Shown here: positions 27,628-40,696 of the stretch, piece after piece
How the letters are laid out: the number at the start of each line of letters is the position of its first letter
Position numbering within the stretch: position 1 is the first letter of the stretch
Assembly: GCA_021613335.1 (NCBI GenBank)
Contig: JAJTWR010000231.1
Span: 577,501-641,500, forward strand
Direction: 5' to 3'
From: Whitmania pigra
Taxonomy: Eukaryota; Annelida; Clitellata; Hirudinida; Haemopidae
Length of the DNA: 64,000 nt
Program-made: the position numbers and the translations under genes
The notes under the pieces: model-generated
Databases searched by the model: none
Told to the model about the DNA's origin: nothing
Seen by the model: the letters and a program-made list of their open reading frames with translations, nothing else

Positions 27628-28784
27628 AACCTATTTGGACGCCATTTGCGATTGGATGCTTAGCAGTCGTCTCCGACTGAATGCCATCAAAACTGAGTTG
27701 ATGTGATCCTCTGGTCTTTTCGATGTCTTTTCCAAGTCGGTTATCATTTGCTTCAGTCTATTCCAACCAATACAATCGCTTTGCAACATTGGAATATGGT
27801 TGGATTAAGATTGTTCTACGGCCTACTCATCCTATTGCCAACAATTTTTTAGTTTCGAGCAGCTTCAGAACGTCATCAACTCAGCTGATGGATGCATGTA
27901 CAGGGGCGTAGCTGACTTTTCTTGACAGGGGGGGTCCAATTTTTCATAAGATTTACTACGCAAGGGTGAACTTAAACCGATTGTTTGGGGATATGACCAT
28001 TCTCATATAACACAAGTGCATATTAAATATAGCTAAAATTGTAACGGATATTAGCGTTTACAATGCTAAAAGTGGTTAAATTTTATAAAGGTAGATGGAG
28101 CATATGATGATATCAACTATTTTTGAAGAACTGTGTTTTTTAATATATAATGAAGAAAAATAAGAAACAAACTCCCGTAAAAACTTTTTTCAAATTAACA
28201 CGAAATGAGGATTCAAATTTTAAAAAATTTTATTTAAAAAAGGTTATATATATCATTATGTCATTATAAAGATAAAAATGTTTTTTTTTTAATTACGATC
28301 ACATTATATAAAAATTACACTAATAAGTGAAAATCTAGGTAAATTGCGTATTTAAATGTGAAAACAAATAAAGTATATCAAATATTTGAATGATTCATTT
28401 AATTGAAAAATAATTTGTCATGTGCTTGACATTATTAATACTAATGTTTTAATAGAAGGCTCATCCTTTCACTCATTGTTACTATACTCCCCCCCAATAA
28501 AAAAACTCATCGTATTTGGATCATTTGAAAAAGTGGTCCAGATCCCAGCAGGGGGGTCCGGACCCCAAGACCCCCCGGCCAGCTACGCCGCTGTGCATGT
28601 AACCTGCATATGACATGTTACTCCACTTTTCATAACTTTCGTTCGCCAAAGAATAGATTATAAAATTTTCACTCTAATCTTCGAGTCTTCAAGTGCCGCG
28701 AAAATCCGAGAAGGCATTGCCTCAGATCTGCACTCAGAGGCTTCCTCGTCAAATCAACTGTCCGACATGCAACGATGTATTTTA
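27628..28784 (+). pseudogene. Decayed LINE reverse transcriptase, split by a hAT insertion
   Basis: Before the insertion, the frame reads ICDWMLSSRLRLNAIKTELM then a stop, matching the typical W-x-x-x-N-R-L-x-L-N-x-x-K-T-E motif of Jockey/CR1/L2-type reverse transcriptases. A later frame gives LQNVINSAD, like the family's LQ-x-V-x-N-x-A-A motif. After the insertion (28594 on) comes HVTPLFITFVRQRIDYKIF, the family's H-I-T-P-x-L...V-x-x-R-I-x-F-K-I block, which belongs directly downstream. The two halves are therefore one element interrupted by the DNA transposon at 27901-28593. Stops and frame changes show it is dead. Confidence 0.75.
27901..28593. mobile_element. Non-autonomous hAT-type DNA transposon with 8-bp target duplication
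   Basis: The left end starts CAGGGGCGTAGCTGAC. The reverse complement of the right end starts CAGCGGCGTAGCTGGC, a terminal inverted repeat of about 16 bp with two mismatches. TGCATGTA flanks both sides exactly (27893-27900 and 28594-28601), the 8-bp duplication expected of hAT transposase. G/C runs follow both termini. The 693-bp interior is AT-rich and has no transposase frame, so it would need a helper element. Confidence 0.9.
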
Positions 28785-29059
28785 GGTGTGTAGAAGTTGT
28801 TAGTATATGGAAGAGACTCCCAATTCAATAAAAAAATCAAACTCGGAATTATTATTATCATTATCATTAATTTCAGACACAATTGTTTCAACATTGGTTA
28901 TTGCTTAAAAATTACTTAAAAATAATTTAAGTTTTAATATTTAAAATGTCTAATTTTAATTGAATAAACTTATTAATATTACAATATTTTAAATCTTATT
29001 GAACATCACATCTCTTAAATGCTGTTAGTTTTGACTACTCGTTGTTAGGGGTGGATGTC
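28785..29059. other. DNAJC22 upstream region
   Basis: AT-rich, no gene seen. It presumably holds the DNAJC22 promoter and 5' UTR. Confidence 0.4.
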
Positions 29060-30304
29060 ATGTTAGCAGTGTCAATGGAATCATTTATTAAAAAGTTCAT
29101 CAAAAATATATCCTGTCCTTGGCGATATAATGTCTTTTTTGCTTATATTTTGTGGTTTTTTGGTGGACTTTTTGGTGTTCACCACTTTTACTTAAGACGT
29201 GATCGTCATGCTTTTGTTTGTTCTTGCACTGCCGGGGGTTGCTTTGGCATCGGCCTAATATACGATTTCTTTTATATACCTTATTATGTTAATTTAGAAA
29301 ATAGTTTAAGATTTTCCAAGGAAAGACAATTCGACTTTACTGATCCGGAAAAACGTCCAAATTTCAGCCTTAGTCGCTTTTTTTGGCAGTCTGCTTTTGG
29401 AATCTACTTGGGCACTGTTTTTCTGGCCATATTTCCTCTAGAATACTTTTATGAGCACAAGTTAAAAATTTTAGTTGTGCATGCCATTGTTGTTGCCTTA
29501 GGTATCTAAAATAGTTTTAAAATTATTGGCAATTTTCAGAATATTTCAATAAATAACAAATATTTCCAGGGGTTCATACAGTTGCCAACATTGGAAAGTT
29601 GAGGTGCTCTTTTAAGTTGTGTCTGCTTGGATCCTGTGTGCCTCTTGCACTTGCAACTTTTGCAGATTTGGATGCCACAATATTCTATACCTCCTTGTGT
29701 TCTTCTTTCATGGCTTATTTCAAGGGATGGAGATATGCTGAACCACGTGATCACAGCAATTACAATCTTTTGATGAGATTTCTTTGTGTTTACAGTTCAG
29801 CTGCATTAGTATATTTCTTACTCTTCAATGCTCTTTACTTGAACACACGCATCACTGCTGGAGAAGTGAAAATGCCCTTTGGAGAATATGTTCAGAACAA
29901 TATGTCTTGGATGGGTATTAAAGAATCACTAAAACAGTTATTGGAAACCTTGAAAAACTTTGGATGGGTAGAATTTTTCCTCCATTTTATTGACATCATG
30001 TCACCGGAATCATTCCAAGTAGATGCTCTAAAGGTGAGCATTTGCTGTTTAATTTTCAATATTAATGCAGATTTACAATTACGCTTACAAAATGCAGGTA
30101 CTTCAGCTCCAGAGGAATGCCACCGAGGCCGAAATCACGGCTCAATACCGAAAGTTGGTCAAGATCTGGCACCCAGATAAATTCATGACCAGTTCTGCAT
30201 GGGACAAAAAGTGGGCAGAGAAGCAGTTCATATTGGTCAGGCAGGCCTACGTAGAGTTGATGAATTACCGTAAAAGACGTTTCTCAGGGAAGGCTGATTT
30301 GTGA
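29060..30304 (+). CDS. DNAJC22: DnaJ homologue subfamily C member 22 (TM2 plus J domain), 3 exons, complete
   Basis: DNAJC22 is a multi-pass membrane protein (Drosophila wurst, linked to clathrin-mediated endocytosis) with a C-terminal J domain that recruits Hsp70. Exons 29060-29501, 29570-30033 and 30098-30304 keep frame and give 370 residues (human about 340). The N-terminal TM2-like part reads AYILWFFGGLFGVHHFYLRR, then GGCFGIGLIYDFFYIPYYVN. Several hydrophobic membrane segments follow. The J domain occupies the last 70 residues and has the obligatory HPD in KIWHPDKF, then FILVRQAYVELM. The ATG at 29060 is the first in the frame. An AATAAA at 30533 is its likely poly(A) signal. It faces MYRF tail to tail. 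Confidence 0.93.
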
Positions 30305-30532
30305 GATAATGTTTTATTTGTTGTTCATGCTGATGTGTTTTCAGATTTTGATTATTTGTCACTATGCATGTTTTCTTAAGCATGAACAGGGTTTGCTTGA
30401 TTATGAATTATCTCATCTTCACAGGAAAATAATTGAATTAAGTAAATTGAAATTTAATCACTTGAGAATGAGTGACATTACTAGATTAATAAAATCACAT
30501 TGTAGTAAGTTTTGTATGTCACTTTATGGCTG

Positions 30533-30538
30533 AATAAA
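30533..30538 (+). terminator. Poly(A) signal of DNAJC22
   Basis: AATAAA lies 228 nt after the stop codon. The convergent MYRF stop codon is only about 170 bp further on. Confidence 0.5.
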
Positions 30539-30706
30539 AGAAACACTTTGAGTGTATTTGTTTTATTTTGTACAAGGGAACTCAAAACTGAGAAAACAAT
30601 GATGTACAAATCAGTTGATTTCGGTCATGGGTTTCATTAAAATGAAGTTTGTGATTGCTCATCATTGGTTTGGAGACCACAGTTTAAAGATTCATAAGAT
30701 GCTTCA

Positions 30707-33700
30707 TCAACACTTTCTCGAGAAAGAGATGGTGTAACTTCTCCCAAATTGTGAATCTGCAATTTTTTGACAAGAATCCTCGGCATCCTAGATATTAATA
30801 GATTATCGTTACATCATAATAAATAATTTTTGGATAATAGTTATGCTTTAATTAAGCATTGCCATCATCATTATTACACAATATTTATATAAACATTTTA
30901 TTACTAAGTACAAAAATGTGAAGGGTAGTAAAAGGCCATACTGTTTTATTAGATAAACATTAAAAATTACATGCGAATAAATGCGTTTTACATGCTAATG
31001 GTCACATTGACAAAACTATGTAAACAATTAATGAATGAAATTATCATTCCTGCTCAAGCTCTCTTGGCAATGAAAAATGGCTAAAGTTTTTATGAATAGA
31101 ATGACAAACCTTTTGCTAGCAAAATATTTCATAGATTTGTGAAATCAGATGTATACCTTTTGATAAACTTATGTGAAATATTGCCAAAACACTAAGACAA
31201 TGATTACTCATAACCATTGACTTGATTAAGTTTAAGATGGGCTTAGTTGAAAATATTTATCAAACTTACTTTTTCATCAAATACAAGAAAAGTGAAAACC
31301 AAGTCTTTGTAGTGGCCAATTGGGAGTTGCCATGTAAACACTTGCTGGAAAAATTAAGTTTTATTTAATTACTTAGAGTTGCAAAATGTGTTTATTACTT
31401 TATTATTTTATTACTTTAGTCTTTTCCTTGAAGCATGGAGAATGGGTTTCATTGTTTCCAGACCACTGTGTTAATTTCCATGAACACAGAGCAATATCTT
31501 TGCCAGCAACTAACCTGAAAACAATTAGATATTCACACCACTTTTAGCGGTTTCAACCGTGAACAACGAAGGTACCGCTTTGCATTTAATTCTAAGAAAT
31601 GTCTGAATAGCAGATAATAAATTACACCAACTACCTAGTTCAAAGAAATTATGAATGGTTCTTTAAAAATTGAAAAAATGTGATATCACGTCATCATTAT
31701 AGATGCTTATAATGGAAAACTGATAAACAGCTATTAACTTTAAAACAAATATGATGGGTGGACAGACTTTTAAGTATTTTAGCAATAAACATAAAATTTT
31801 TATAATAACCTGAATTGAATAAGAACATCGATTTGAGGAAAGGTTTTGGATAATGAAAAGTTGAGATTGGCATCTGTACAGAGGCTGATGTTAAATTCTG
31901 GTAACATCATTTGAGTGATTAGAAAACTTGTATTAAAAGTGGCATCTCTTTTGGATGTATTTTCATCTCTTTTCACAACATTTAGCCCTCTCTTGGTTTC
32001 TGTCAGTTTGATATATAAATTACATATATTATATAGTATACTATGCTATATATTAATAATAGTATCTCAAGAAATAAGGAACATAAGTCAAACTAATGTA
32101 ATTTTTAGTTTGCAATATTTTTTTTTAAAGAACAAACTTGTTGAATTTAAAGAGTCATTTCCAAGCATAACAGAAGTTGTGGAGGGAGTGGCAACAAAAA
32201 GTGGTTGATTTGAATAAGATTTGTTTTGAGAACCATTGCCATTATCTGATTTGTTACTGTTGTCAAATGGGGTGACATCATCGGGAGCGTCGGTGTGTTG
32301 AAGTGTTGAATCAGTATTGGGCGCAACTGAGCTGTAGTCGATGTCATTAGTGTTAGGAAACACAGTGCTTGGAGTATCAGTTGTTGTACTCTGGCATGTA
32401 TCTCCGCTGTACGATAACGTGATCGTAGGCCCTGAAACACGAATATCACTCTGTTTATGAAAACATGTTTCAAAAGTACTTCGGAGAAGTACAAAAAAAC
32501 ATGCCTTCATCTCCTCTGCCACATATAGAGGGACATGGATACAAAGAAGATACTGAAGGAACACATGACAGATTTTGCGTACATTCTGGTCGTGATATTG
32601 TGACATTGGGTCGTTTGGTTGTTCTGCAAAATTGATTGACTCGTCAAAACACGCTTATGTTCAACAAATGAAGGTCTTGGTTTGTTTGAAAAAAAATTGA
32701 AATTCAAGGAAAATCATCGTATTATTTTAGCTAACGTGTTGATGGTAGTGGGTGGAGGGCTCCTGCCCGGTTCTGTAGGGCTCTTGGTACTTTTGATGCC
32801 GAGAGCCATACCGATGATACTGCTGTAAAATTTAATGAATGGATTAATTTATTTTATTAAAACTCAATCGGATCATTGGTTGCAATTTTGGCTTCAAAAA
32901 TTTTTCTAGCCTATCCATGTAAAGTTATTAACAACGAGATTATTATTTTACAGCTCACCAAATTAGAGCTATTGAAATGGCTGTAGCCAATGCTATAGTC
33001 TTCCATCGTTTTTTGAACAGAGTTGCCAAAAGCGAAGAAAGTTTCTCCTGCCCATTCTGCCCAGGAGTACTTTGTATTTCAGCGTTGGACAAATTTAATT
33101 CTTCCTTAAATATTTTGGGTTTTTCTGCTTTGCCAACAACTTTGGTATTTGATGAATTTGATTTGATTTTGTTCATGGGGGAGAGCACACTTTTGGCAAT
33201 TTTGTTGTTAAATTTGGTCAATTCTTTGTTATTGAGCTCTATTTTATCAATTCTGCGCTCCAAACTGTCTGTAACTTTCGAGAGCTCCTTGACTGCTCCA
33301 ATTCCCTCCATGAAGATTCGATCCTGCAACGATTGCTTTCTAGATAATCTTGTGGAGTCTAAAGTGACGAGTAATAAAAGTTCATATTTTCAGAAAACCT
33401 TGTTGACAACGAGGAACCCTTCCAAAACTCTTCCATCTGGCAGAACCACGTCGCCCACCACTTGAACAGCGTCAGGTAGAATCTGACTCACTTGTTGTGC
33501 CAAAATTCCAACCTTGGGTACGTCGGTTGGACTCGAACCATCGACATATTTGTGTGTATTCTTCAATCCAGCGTATTCTTCATAAGAGGGAAGATATCTG
33601 TACTGATACATGTTGATCATGTTGATGTTTTGTAATTGTTCCTTCGTGCTAACCTGGTTACGCAAAATTAAAAATTATTGACATGTTCATTAACTCGGAA

Positions 33701-36700
33701 ATAACTGATAATTGATTTGTATTTATATTACTAATATCTAACAATTAATTTATTTATTCAGTCATTTAAACTGGAATCAACCTACTTTACCGAAAATCAA
33801 CTATAAAGAAAAACAACAAACCTCTTTTATTTCAGTTTTTATCCGAGCGTCCGAAGGTTCCAACAATTGTCCAGTGATTTTAACACTCCCGTGCACTGTC
33901 AAGGCCTCAGTTGGGGACTTGGTGTTTATCCCAACATTACCCTTAAACCAAAATAAATGTGTTTCGTGATTTCACGATATGGAATCAATTTTGGACATTC
34001 AAGGAACTCACGTAGTGGCAGATAGAATCTCCACTTTTTCCTTTGATCCATAAACTTTCTGGATCATTTTCAAACTGGTTTGGATTCGAAGCCTTTAAAG
34101 GGATTTTTAAGAAGTTAATTTTTGATTTGTTTTTAAAATAGTAAACTATCATATTAAAACTACTTTTTTTAGTCCTGCGAACCGGTTTTATATTATTTTA
34201 AATATAACTACACTCCTATCATTGTTATTATGTTACTCTTGAGATAGCTACAAATAGCTAATATGACCTTTACTTTTAAAAACTGTGCATTGAGCATAAC
34301 TATATTCTTTGTAATATGTTTATAACCATAAAAATAAAACCTGGTCAAATACAATAACAATAATTATTATTAAAATATTTATATGAAAATAATTCTAATA
34401 TATAATAAATTAAGAACTATTAAATAAAGTAAATATTATTATAATATATTATAATATATAATATTAATAAAATTATTATAATATATATATATGATACTAC
34501 TTTATTTGCAACAACAACTAAATCTACAACTCGATATTATTATGACAACGATGATGATGTTGATGATGATAATAACAATGCTGACGATGATGATGATAAT
34601 TATTATTATTTGAAAAATTAAAAACTTGTGCATAAGTTAACCTATTTATTTCAAGCGAAATTAAAATAACTTCCAATATTAATATTATTAATAATAACAA
34701 CTCAGAAGAATAGAATAAATCAACGTCTCACTCTAACGATAATTTTTTCTGAGACATAAGCAAGGAGGGTGTGATGTGGTTCGACGTTGTTGTTCAAATT
34801 TATTCCTCCATCGACACTGCATCCCAAACTCACAACCAGTTTGAAGAACCTCTGATCGGGGTTTGGTTTGCCTCGTTTCCTCATGTTGTTCAACGTTGTC
34901 TCTCCGAAGTGCAACCTGCCCACCACCACTTTGACCGGGAAGTTTGGTCGAATGTCGTTGAGGTTTATTCTTTAAAAAGTTATTATGAGATGAATGTAAT
35001 GTTGATCTTAAGTTTAAATATCGTTTCTTAAATATGCGAGTATTTCTTAATTATTTATTAATGAATAGATTTATTTATTTATAAGGAGATTTCATAAGAT
35101 CTTAGGATAGTTCGAATAAATTTTAAGGAGACGTTTTTAATTCCTATATTGCTCAACTAACTAAATTACCCTTTCAAACAAATGTTATTTCGATAGCGCA
35201 GTATTGTAACTCCAGAGGAGATGAAGTGTATGTGTTACAATAAAGTTAAATTTTGTGCATTATCTTTTGGGATCGAATTGTTTGACTTTCCAGACGTTCA
35301 AAATAAATAATTATTTGTTTTATTAGGAAATCTAATATCACTTCTTAACTCATTAACCGATGTGATTCATGTTGTGAGTTGTTTTGATACGCCGTTTGAA
35401 TTTGTAACTTGCCTGAAGACTACTGAAGACTACATTTAGCAGACTAAATGTTTTGCGATCACGATGTGAATATAATGTGCAATAAAGCATTTCACTCAGA
35501 TTTTATGAGCTTGAGAAGGCTCATTCTTTATCTGCTTTGTTTTGTCTTACTAAGTATGTTACGTTGTACGTGTCACTTGTGCAGAATTATTATTCATAAA
35601 TCAACCTATTTATTTCGAATGTAATTGAAATAACTTGAAATAAATTAAAATAGAAATAAATCATAAATATGTTATAAATTTCTCAAATGAAATTAAGACA
35701 TTGAAATTATTACTGGACTGGTTGGTAATGATGTTTGGAACGATCAGATTCCGACTGCTCAATGGAGACCATGTGAGATTCTGATTCTGCCTGAATTAGT
35801 TGAAATTCATTTACAGCACAAAGGCTATAATAATAATAATAAAAATAAAAATAATAATAATAATAATAATACGGGTCTATTCATTGGCCAAATGGCTTTC
35901 TTAGCAAATTGAGTAACAAATCCTTCTAATCTGGCTCAGACTGGCAGCCATGAAAGCACAACCCAGTCAGTGGGAACAAATAGGAAGTAAAAACGATAAA
36001 GAAGGTAAACCCTTATAAACTTAGTTTAAAGGATCTCTTCCTTCACTATTTTTTAATTAATTAATGAAAACAATTATTTAAACAAACGGCAGGCCTCACC
36101 TTGATGCCATAGAAATAAAGATGGGTGGAGCTGAGGGGAATGAGTGAATTCTCCAGTTCGATGAACTTCGGCTGATTTGAAAGGCAGAAGGTGAAAGTAA
36201 CCTGGAAATGGTTCTTCCTCTGACAGACGAATGAATCGTCCAAGTGACTGTAGTTGAAGCCTTTGTCCACATTCAGTTGCACTTTGGAGAAACGCCTTTG
36301 CGGGGATTAATAAATTTATTAAACACATTACTTGTATTTAATTAAATATTAATTTATGTATAAACCAAATCAGCCAGAAGTTTCCTATAACTCTGATATT
36401 GTCCAGAATGTCTAGAAGTGGTAAAGCAAAAAGTAGTGAAAATCAAAAGAACAAACTGTCAAGACAAGAATAAAAGTTCTCAAGAAATTTGAAGTTCAAT
36501 TTCATTTGTCAGCATTCATTGAGACTTTACGGTCACTGTGAAATCTGTTAACTAACAGTCCCGTTAGCTAAAGAGGTATTTGCTGATATCGAGATTTAAT
36601 TTTTAAGTTTAAGTTTTGAACATTTCATCACACTATGATTTCAATGATAACAATGTTTTTATTATTCTTAATAAGCATTACATCCAAGCAGGACACTTTG

Positions 36701-38258
36701 ACGTTGAACCAACATTGCTTGACCTAATAACTTTGGTATGTCGAAGACGTCTGATATTTGAAAATTGCGTTGTGATAATGCCACGGACAGCTGAACTGTA
36801 CCATATATTATTTACACAATAGCATTGTTTATAACCGAATGTACCACAAATTTTATTTTTGGCGTCACTCTGACTTGAGCATCTCAAGTTTCTGATTTCT
36901 TGAAAATTTAAAATTCCCAACGTGATCCAATAAATCTTACACTTCTTTCCGGTCGGCCCCATAAAGTTTGCACCAGGATTTCGATCTGAACGGAGTCCAT
37001 TCAACGCTGCTTCTCTGTTCAAAATCATCGACCTGCTCTGGAGAAGTGATGGAAGATTTGTCAGGAGAAGTTGATTCTCTTGGTGATGTTCCAAAAGCTG
37101 TTCATAAATATGCTTTATTACGAATGGAAGAAAGTCATTAAATCTAATTATGCAAAGCGTTTTCTGATTGATCGAGTCATCACACGATTAAATGCTGAAC
37201 TCTATTTTTGCACATCCAAATTGGGGACTTACTTATATTGTCACGCTATGGTTATCGGGATTTGGTACAGCAAAACAATTACAAATTCGAGGGCTTGCTA
37301 TTTGAATAGAGCGAGCGTAATCTCACGCAATTAGCGCCCCATCCATATTCACTTAATTTCATTACTTTTGATTGAATAATCGAATTGAGCGCAAACAGGT
37401 CGGCATGCTGGAACCGGTGAATTTCAATTTAATAATTACGAAATCTTGTTCGAACTTGTATCGGAACAGAATGTTTGGGGACTCGAAGTGCAGACTTTGT
37501 TGATCAAATGCTTCGGCAGAACACTCGACTTGACGTTCGCAAAAGATTCCTTTGTGTCGTCGTTGCGATAGTTGCTGCTGTCGTCAGGAAATCGTTCAAC
37601 TTGTTGCCGCTGTTTTGCTTGTCCGTGAGGACTTGGCTGGCGAGTCCTTTTTCTAGAGCCTTCTTTCCTCAAGGAGCTGAATTTAATTTGCAATAAATTT
37701 AGTTTATGTTGCTTTCCAGTTTGTAGTTGACATGACGCATCATAAACGATTTCTATCTTCACCTCTTATTCGGATAAATGTAAATATAATTTGTTCATAT
37801 AACAATATATTTATATTTCATCTGTAATCTCATCTGTAACATTTGCCACTGTTTAATGCGATTTTATTCATATTCTTGAAAAATTTGAAGGTATTTCGGC
37901 AATTACAAGAAATATAATTAATTTAAGAAAGTTTAAACAATTTACCTGCATAAAGATAAAACGTCGTCTTCTGGAAGCGCATTCTGCTTAGTAAAGACAT
38001 TGTTGAGTTGAGGATTTTCCCCAATAAAATGAGGAGTGAGTTGATTTTGATTGTTGGTTAATTCTTGCATGACCACGTCTGAAAGGCCTGAGGCATAGTG
38101 GACGGAAGGGTCGGCGTATCGGGGCTTAAAATTGCCCCTCATGACATCTGAACTCAAAGAAATTTCTTGTGGAAATTGCGCGGGTTCGTCTTTGATTAGG
38201 CTGCTTTCTTTGTTAAAATGAGGAGTTTCCTCATAGTGTGGAGGTGCCATCGCATCGT
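30707..38258 (-). CDS. MYRF: Myelin regulatory factor (MYRF) orthologue, about 16 coding exons, N-terminus incomplete
   Basis: MYRF is an ER-anchored transcription factor that trimerises, cuts itself and releases an N-terminal DNA-binding fragment. Exons (5'-3'): 38258-37946, 37676 to about 37440, 37097-36941, 36295-36100, 35790-35714, 34969-34732, 34092-34012, 33941-33822, 33653-33399, 33323-32959, 32822-32736, 32623-32493, 32431-32138, 31999-31810, 31514-31415, 31344-31270, 30787-30707. Ndt80-like DNA-binding domain: [18 protein letters not shown], then [18 protein letters not shown] and [13 protein letters not shown]. The intramolecular-chaperone autoprocessing domain follows, with PSDARIK carrying the Ser/Lys dyad. 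Next are a coiled coil ([13 protein letters not shown]), one membrane span ([20 protein letters not shown]), a Ser/Thr-rich linker and a C-terminal C2 domain ending [10 protein letters not shown]. The 38258 exon may not be the first; ATG 38250 is the first Met in it. The junction between exons 2 and 3 is ambiguous. Confidence 0.93.
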
Positions 38259-39075
38259 CTGCCGGTTAAAACATTAAATATATTATTAGTTAACGTACTA
38301 ATAAAATTAATATTTATCATTGCAGCAAAATGTCGTACAATTAATGGCAGGTTTTGTTAGGATTGGAAAGGTATGAAAATAATGAAAATGATTGAGTTAA
38401 ATTATTGTTGAATATAATAATTATTAAAAGTTGTTTATAGGTTTTTTAGCGTTGTAATGATTAAGAAAATTTCCGTTGCCAATCATGAATTGCTTCAGCT
38501 TAGTGCCGTTTTATGTCGCTTGTCACGTGTGTCGATGACATTCACAAGGCCTCCCCGTTCGCCGGTGTCACAAATGTTAAAAAATGTTAAAGTCGTAAAA
38601 GATAATCAAAAACAGCAGAAGACTGAATAACTGAAGAGTGATATCGACAAAGTGCAATGAGTTAATCTGAATAACTTCTGCTTGTCTGACAGAGATAATG
38701 ACAAATATGAACAGATAATTGTAAATAATACATTATGATGGAGTATTAATAAATAGCTATTTGTTTTAATAATAATATGACCTAAATTAGCGATAATTAG
38801 CGAGATAATTAATCTGGTCTAATGGATGAGTCCTAAATGGGAACTGAACAAATTGTTTCATTCTCAAATGTTAAAAGTTGTTTCAAAGAGATTATTATAT
38901 TGAATGAAGAAGTCTTTCTTTTGAAATATTGTGGAGGATTATGCTATCAATCAATTGAAGCATTCTGTTGTTGCGCCACAAGCTAGTAGCTTACCAGTTA
39001 AAATAAATTATTAGATTTAATGAATTATTACTCAAATGTAAGAAATTATTAACAAAGGCTATGAATTGCAAATGA

Positions 39076-39696
39076 CTAACAATGAGCTATTTTTCCCAAC
39101 ACAGAGCCACGAGGAGATGCAAACTCTGGAAAGCTGTTTAAAAATAAGAACACAAATTAAATAAATGAAACAATTCACTTGAAATCAATACACTTTAGAA
39201 ATTCATATGCTCGCCTGCACGTGAATATTTTGTTGCCATCGCTGGAGAAGAAGAGGCAAGAGTCTGCCAAACTTTCGTTGTCAAAATTATCTTCAATTTG
39301 ATTGTTTTCGTGCAAAACGCTGTGCAGCTGTTGTTTATCGTTCAATTCCTCTTTTCCTTGACACGCATGAGTGGCCCTCAGAAAGTGCTCCATGCCATTT
39401 TGAGTGAGAGGCTTCAAGTTGACCGGAAATCCACCTCCCCATTCGTCCTGGCTTGGAGGTAACCAATTTTGAAATTTTGGACAAGCTTGGAACTCAGGGT
39501 TGAAAACATCTCTAGTTTCTGGATAGTTCTTTTCAAATTCTTTGACTATTTCCTCACTTCAATTCATTTAAGACGGTTTTATTTTTTCTCGAAAAATGAT
39601 GCGAAGTTCAATTTAAAAAACTCACAGAGGTTCTTTATTTTCGAGCAAAAATTGTTCCAAATGTTCAAGTTGCAATTCACAATACTGATCCTCCAT
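39076..39696 (-). CDS. Unrecognised 168-residue protein, 3 exons
   Basis: Exons 39696-39626, 39556-39179 and 39133-39076, with GT-AG borders and phase agreement at both introns, ending in TAG at 39078-39076. The product starts MEDQYCELQLEHLEQFLLEN, a charged helix, and continues with a Trp/Pro-rich segment (FQNWLPPSQDEWGGGFPVN, about residues 53-71). Next come EHFLRATHACQGKEE, an acidic linker, and a C-terminal RRAYEFLK then FASPRGSVLGKI. There is no signal peptide or membrane span. Its stop codon and phase rule out splicing to the MYRF exon downstream. I do not recognise the family; the conserved-looking Trp/Pro core suggests a real cytosolic or nuclear protein. Confidence 0.6.
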
Positions 39697-40405
39697 ATTC
39701 GAATTTTTTAGTTTTTTCTAATATTCATACTTTTATCAGAATAGATGTTGACAGTTATTTGATTAAATGGCTGCAATTTATTAGTATCAAAACAACCAAA
39801 TTGTTAAGCAAAGTTCAAATAAAAATTACAAACCTGCAAATCGATTTAGCTAATAAATCCGCTTGTTTTTACGAGAGACTTCGAGTCTCACGAGTAAACT
39901 AAAAATCATTTCATTCATGCGTAGACTTTAAAGTCCAGACTAAATTACTGTCATCTAAATTACGTAATCTTTGTTAATTATTATTCTGTTATTTTTTTAA
40001 AATTTTCGTTCAATTTGGATCACAAATTCGATGTGAATCCAAATGAATGTAGGAAGTTTATGCTTCGCTGACACACCACCACAGTTAGCTATAGTGCTTT
40101 AGAGCCATAACAATCTAGAGGAGTAACTGATGTGGAACCGTTTCCTAATTTCTAAGAATTAATTACAAATGCCGTTTAATGGTAATTGTCTTTGATTAAA
40201 ACCAATAAAAATTTAAAAAAAAGTCTTGAAACACTATTTCAACTGAAGTCATGTACAACTTGAGTAATGAAAAAAAAGCGATAAAATACGATTTGGAAAC
40301 TCAATAGGCTTTTTCAACTCAAAACAAGAATTAGTCTGACCGCTCATCGAACGGTTTGATAAATGCTTTCCAAATCAATGGTCCCTCGATAATGATGGAC
40401 CAACT

Positions 40406-40627
40406 TCATCCCAGGTACTGAGGACAGAACTGATAAACGAGTCTTTTTGAGTTCGAAGTCTTCTTGATGATGCCTTTCTTGTAATACTGTCGAATTGACC
40501 TGCTCAGCTTGTCGTAGTTCATGGCTGGTTTGTTCTTCCGCTGTCCCCAGAGACGTGCCACACTCACCGAGTCTTCGATCTTGAAGACCCCTTCATTTAT
40601 TTCAGTAAGATCAGTACTATTAAATAG

Positions 40628-40696
<69 letters not shown>

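Noticed and set aside
32977..33465. 162-codon plus-strand frame
   Set aside because: It is antisense to two MYRF exons and crosses an established MYRF intron.
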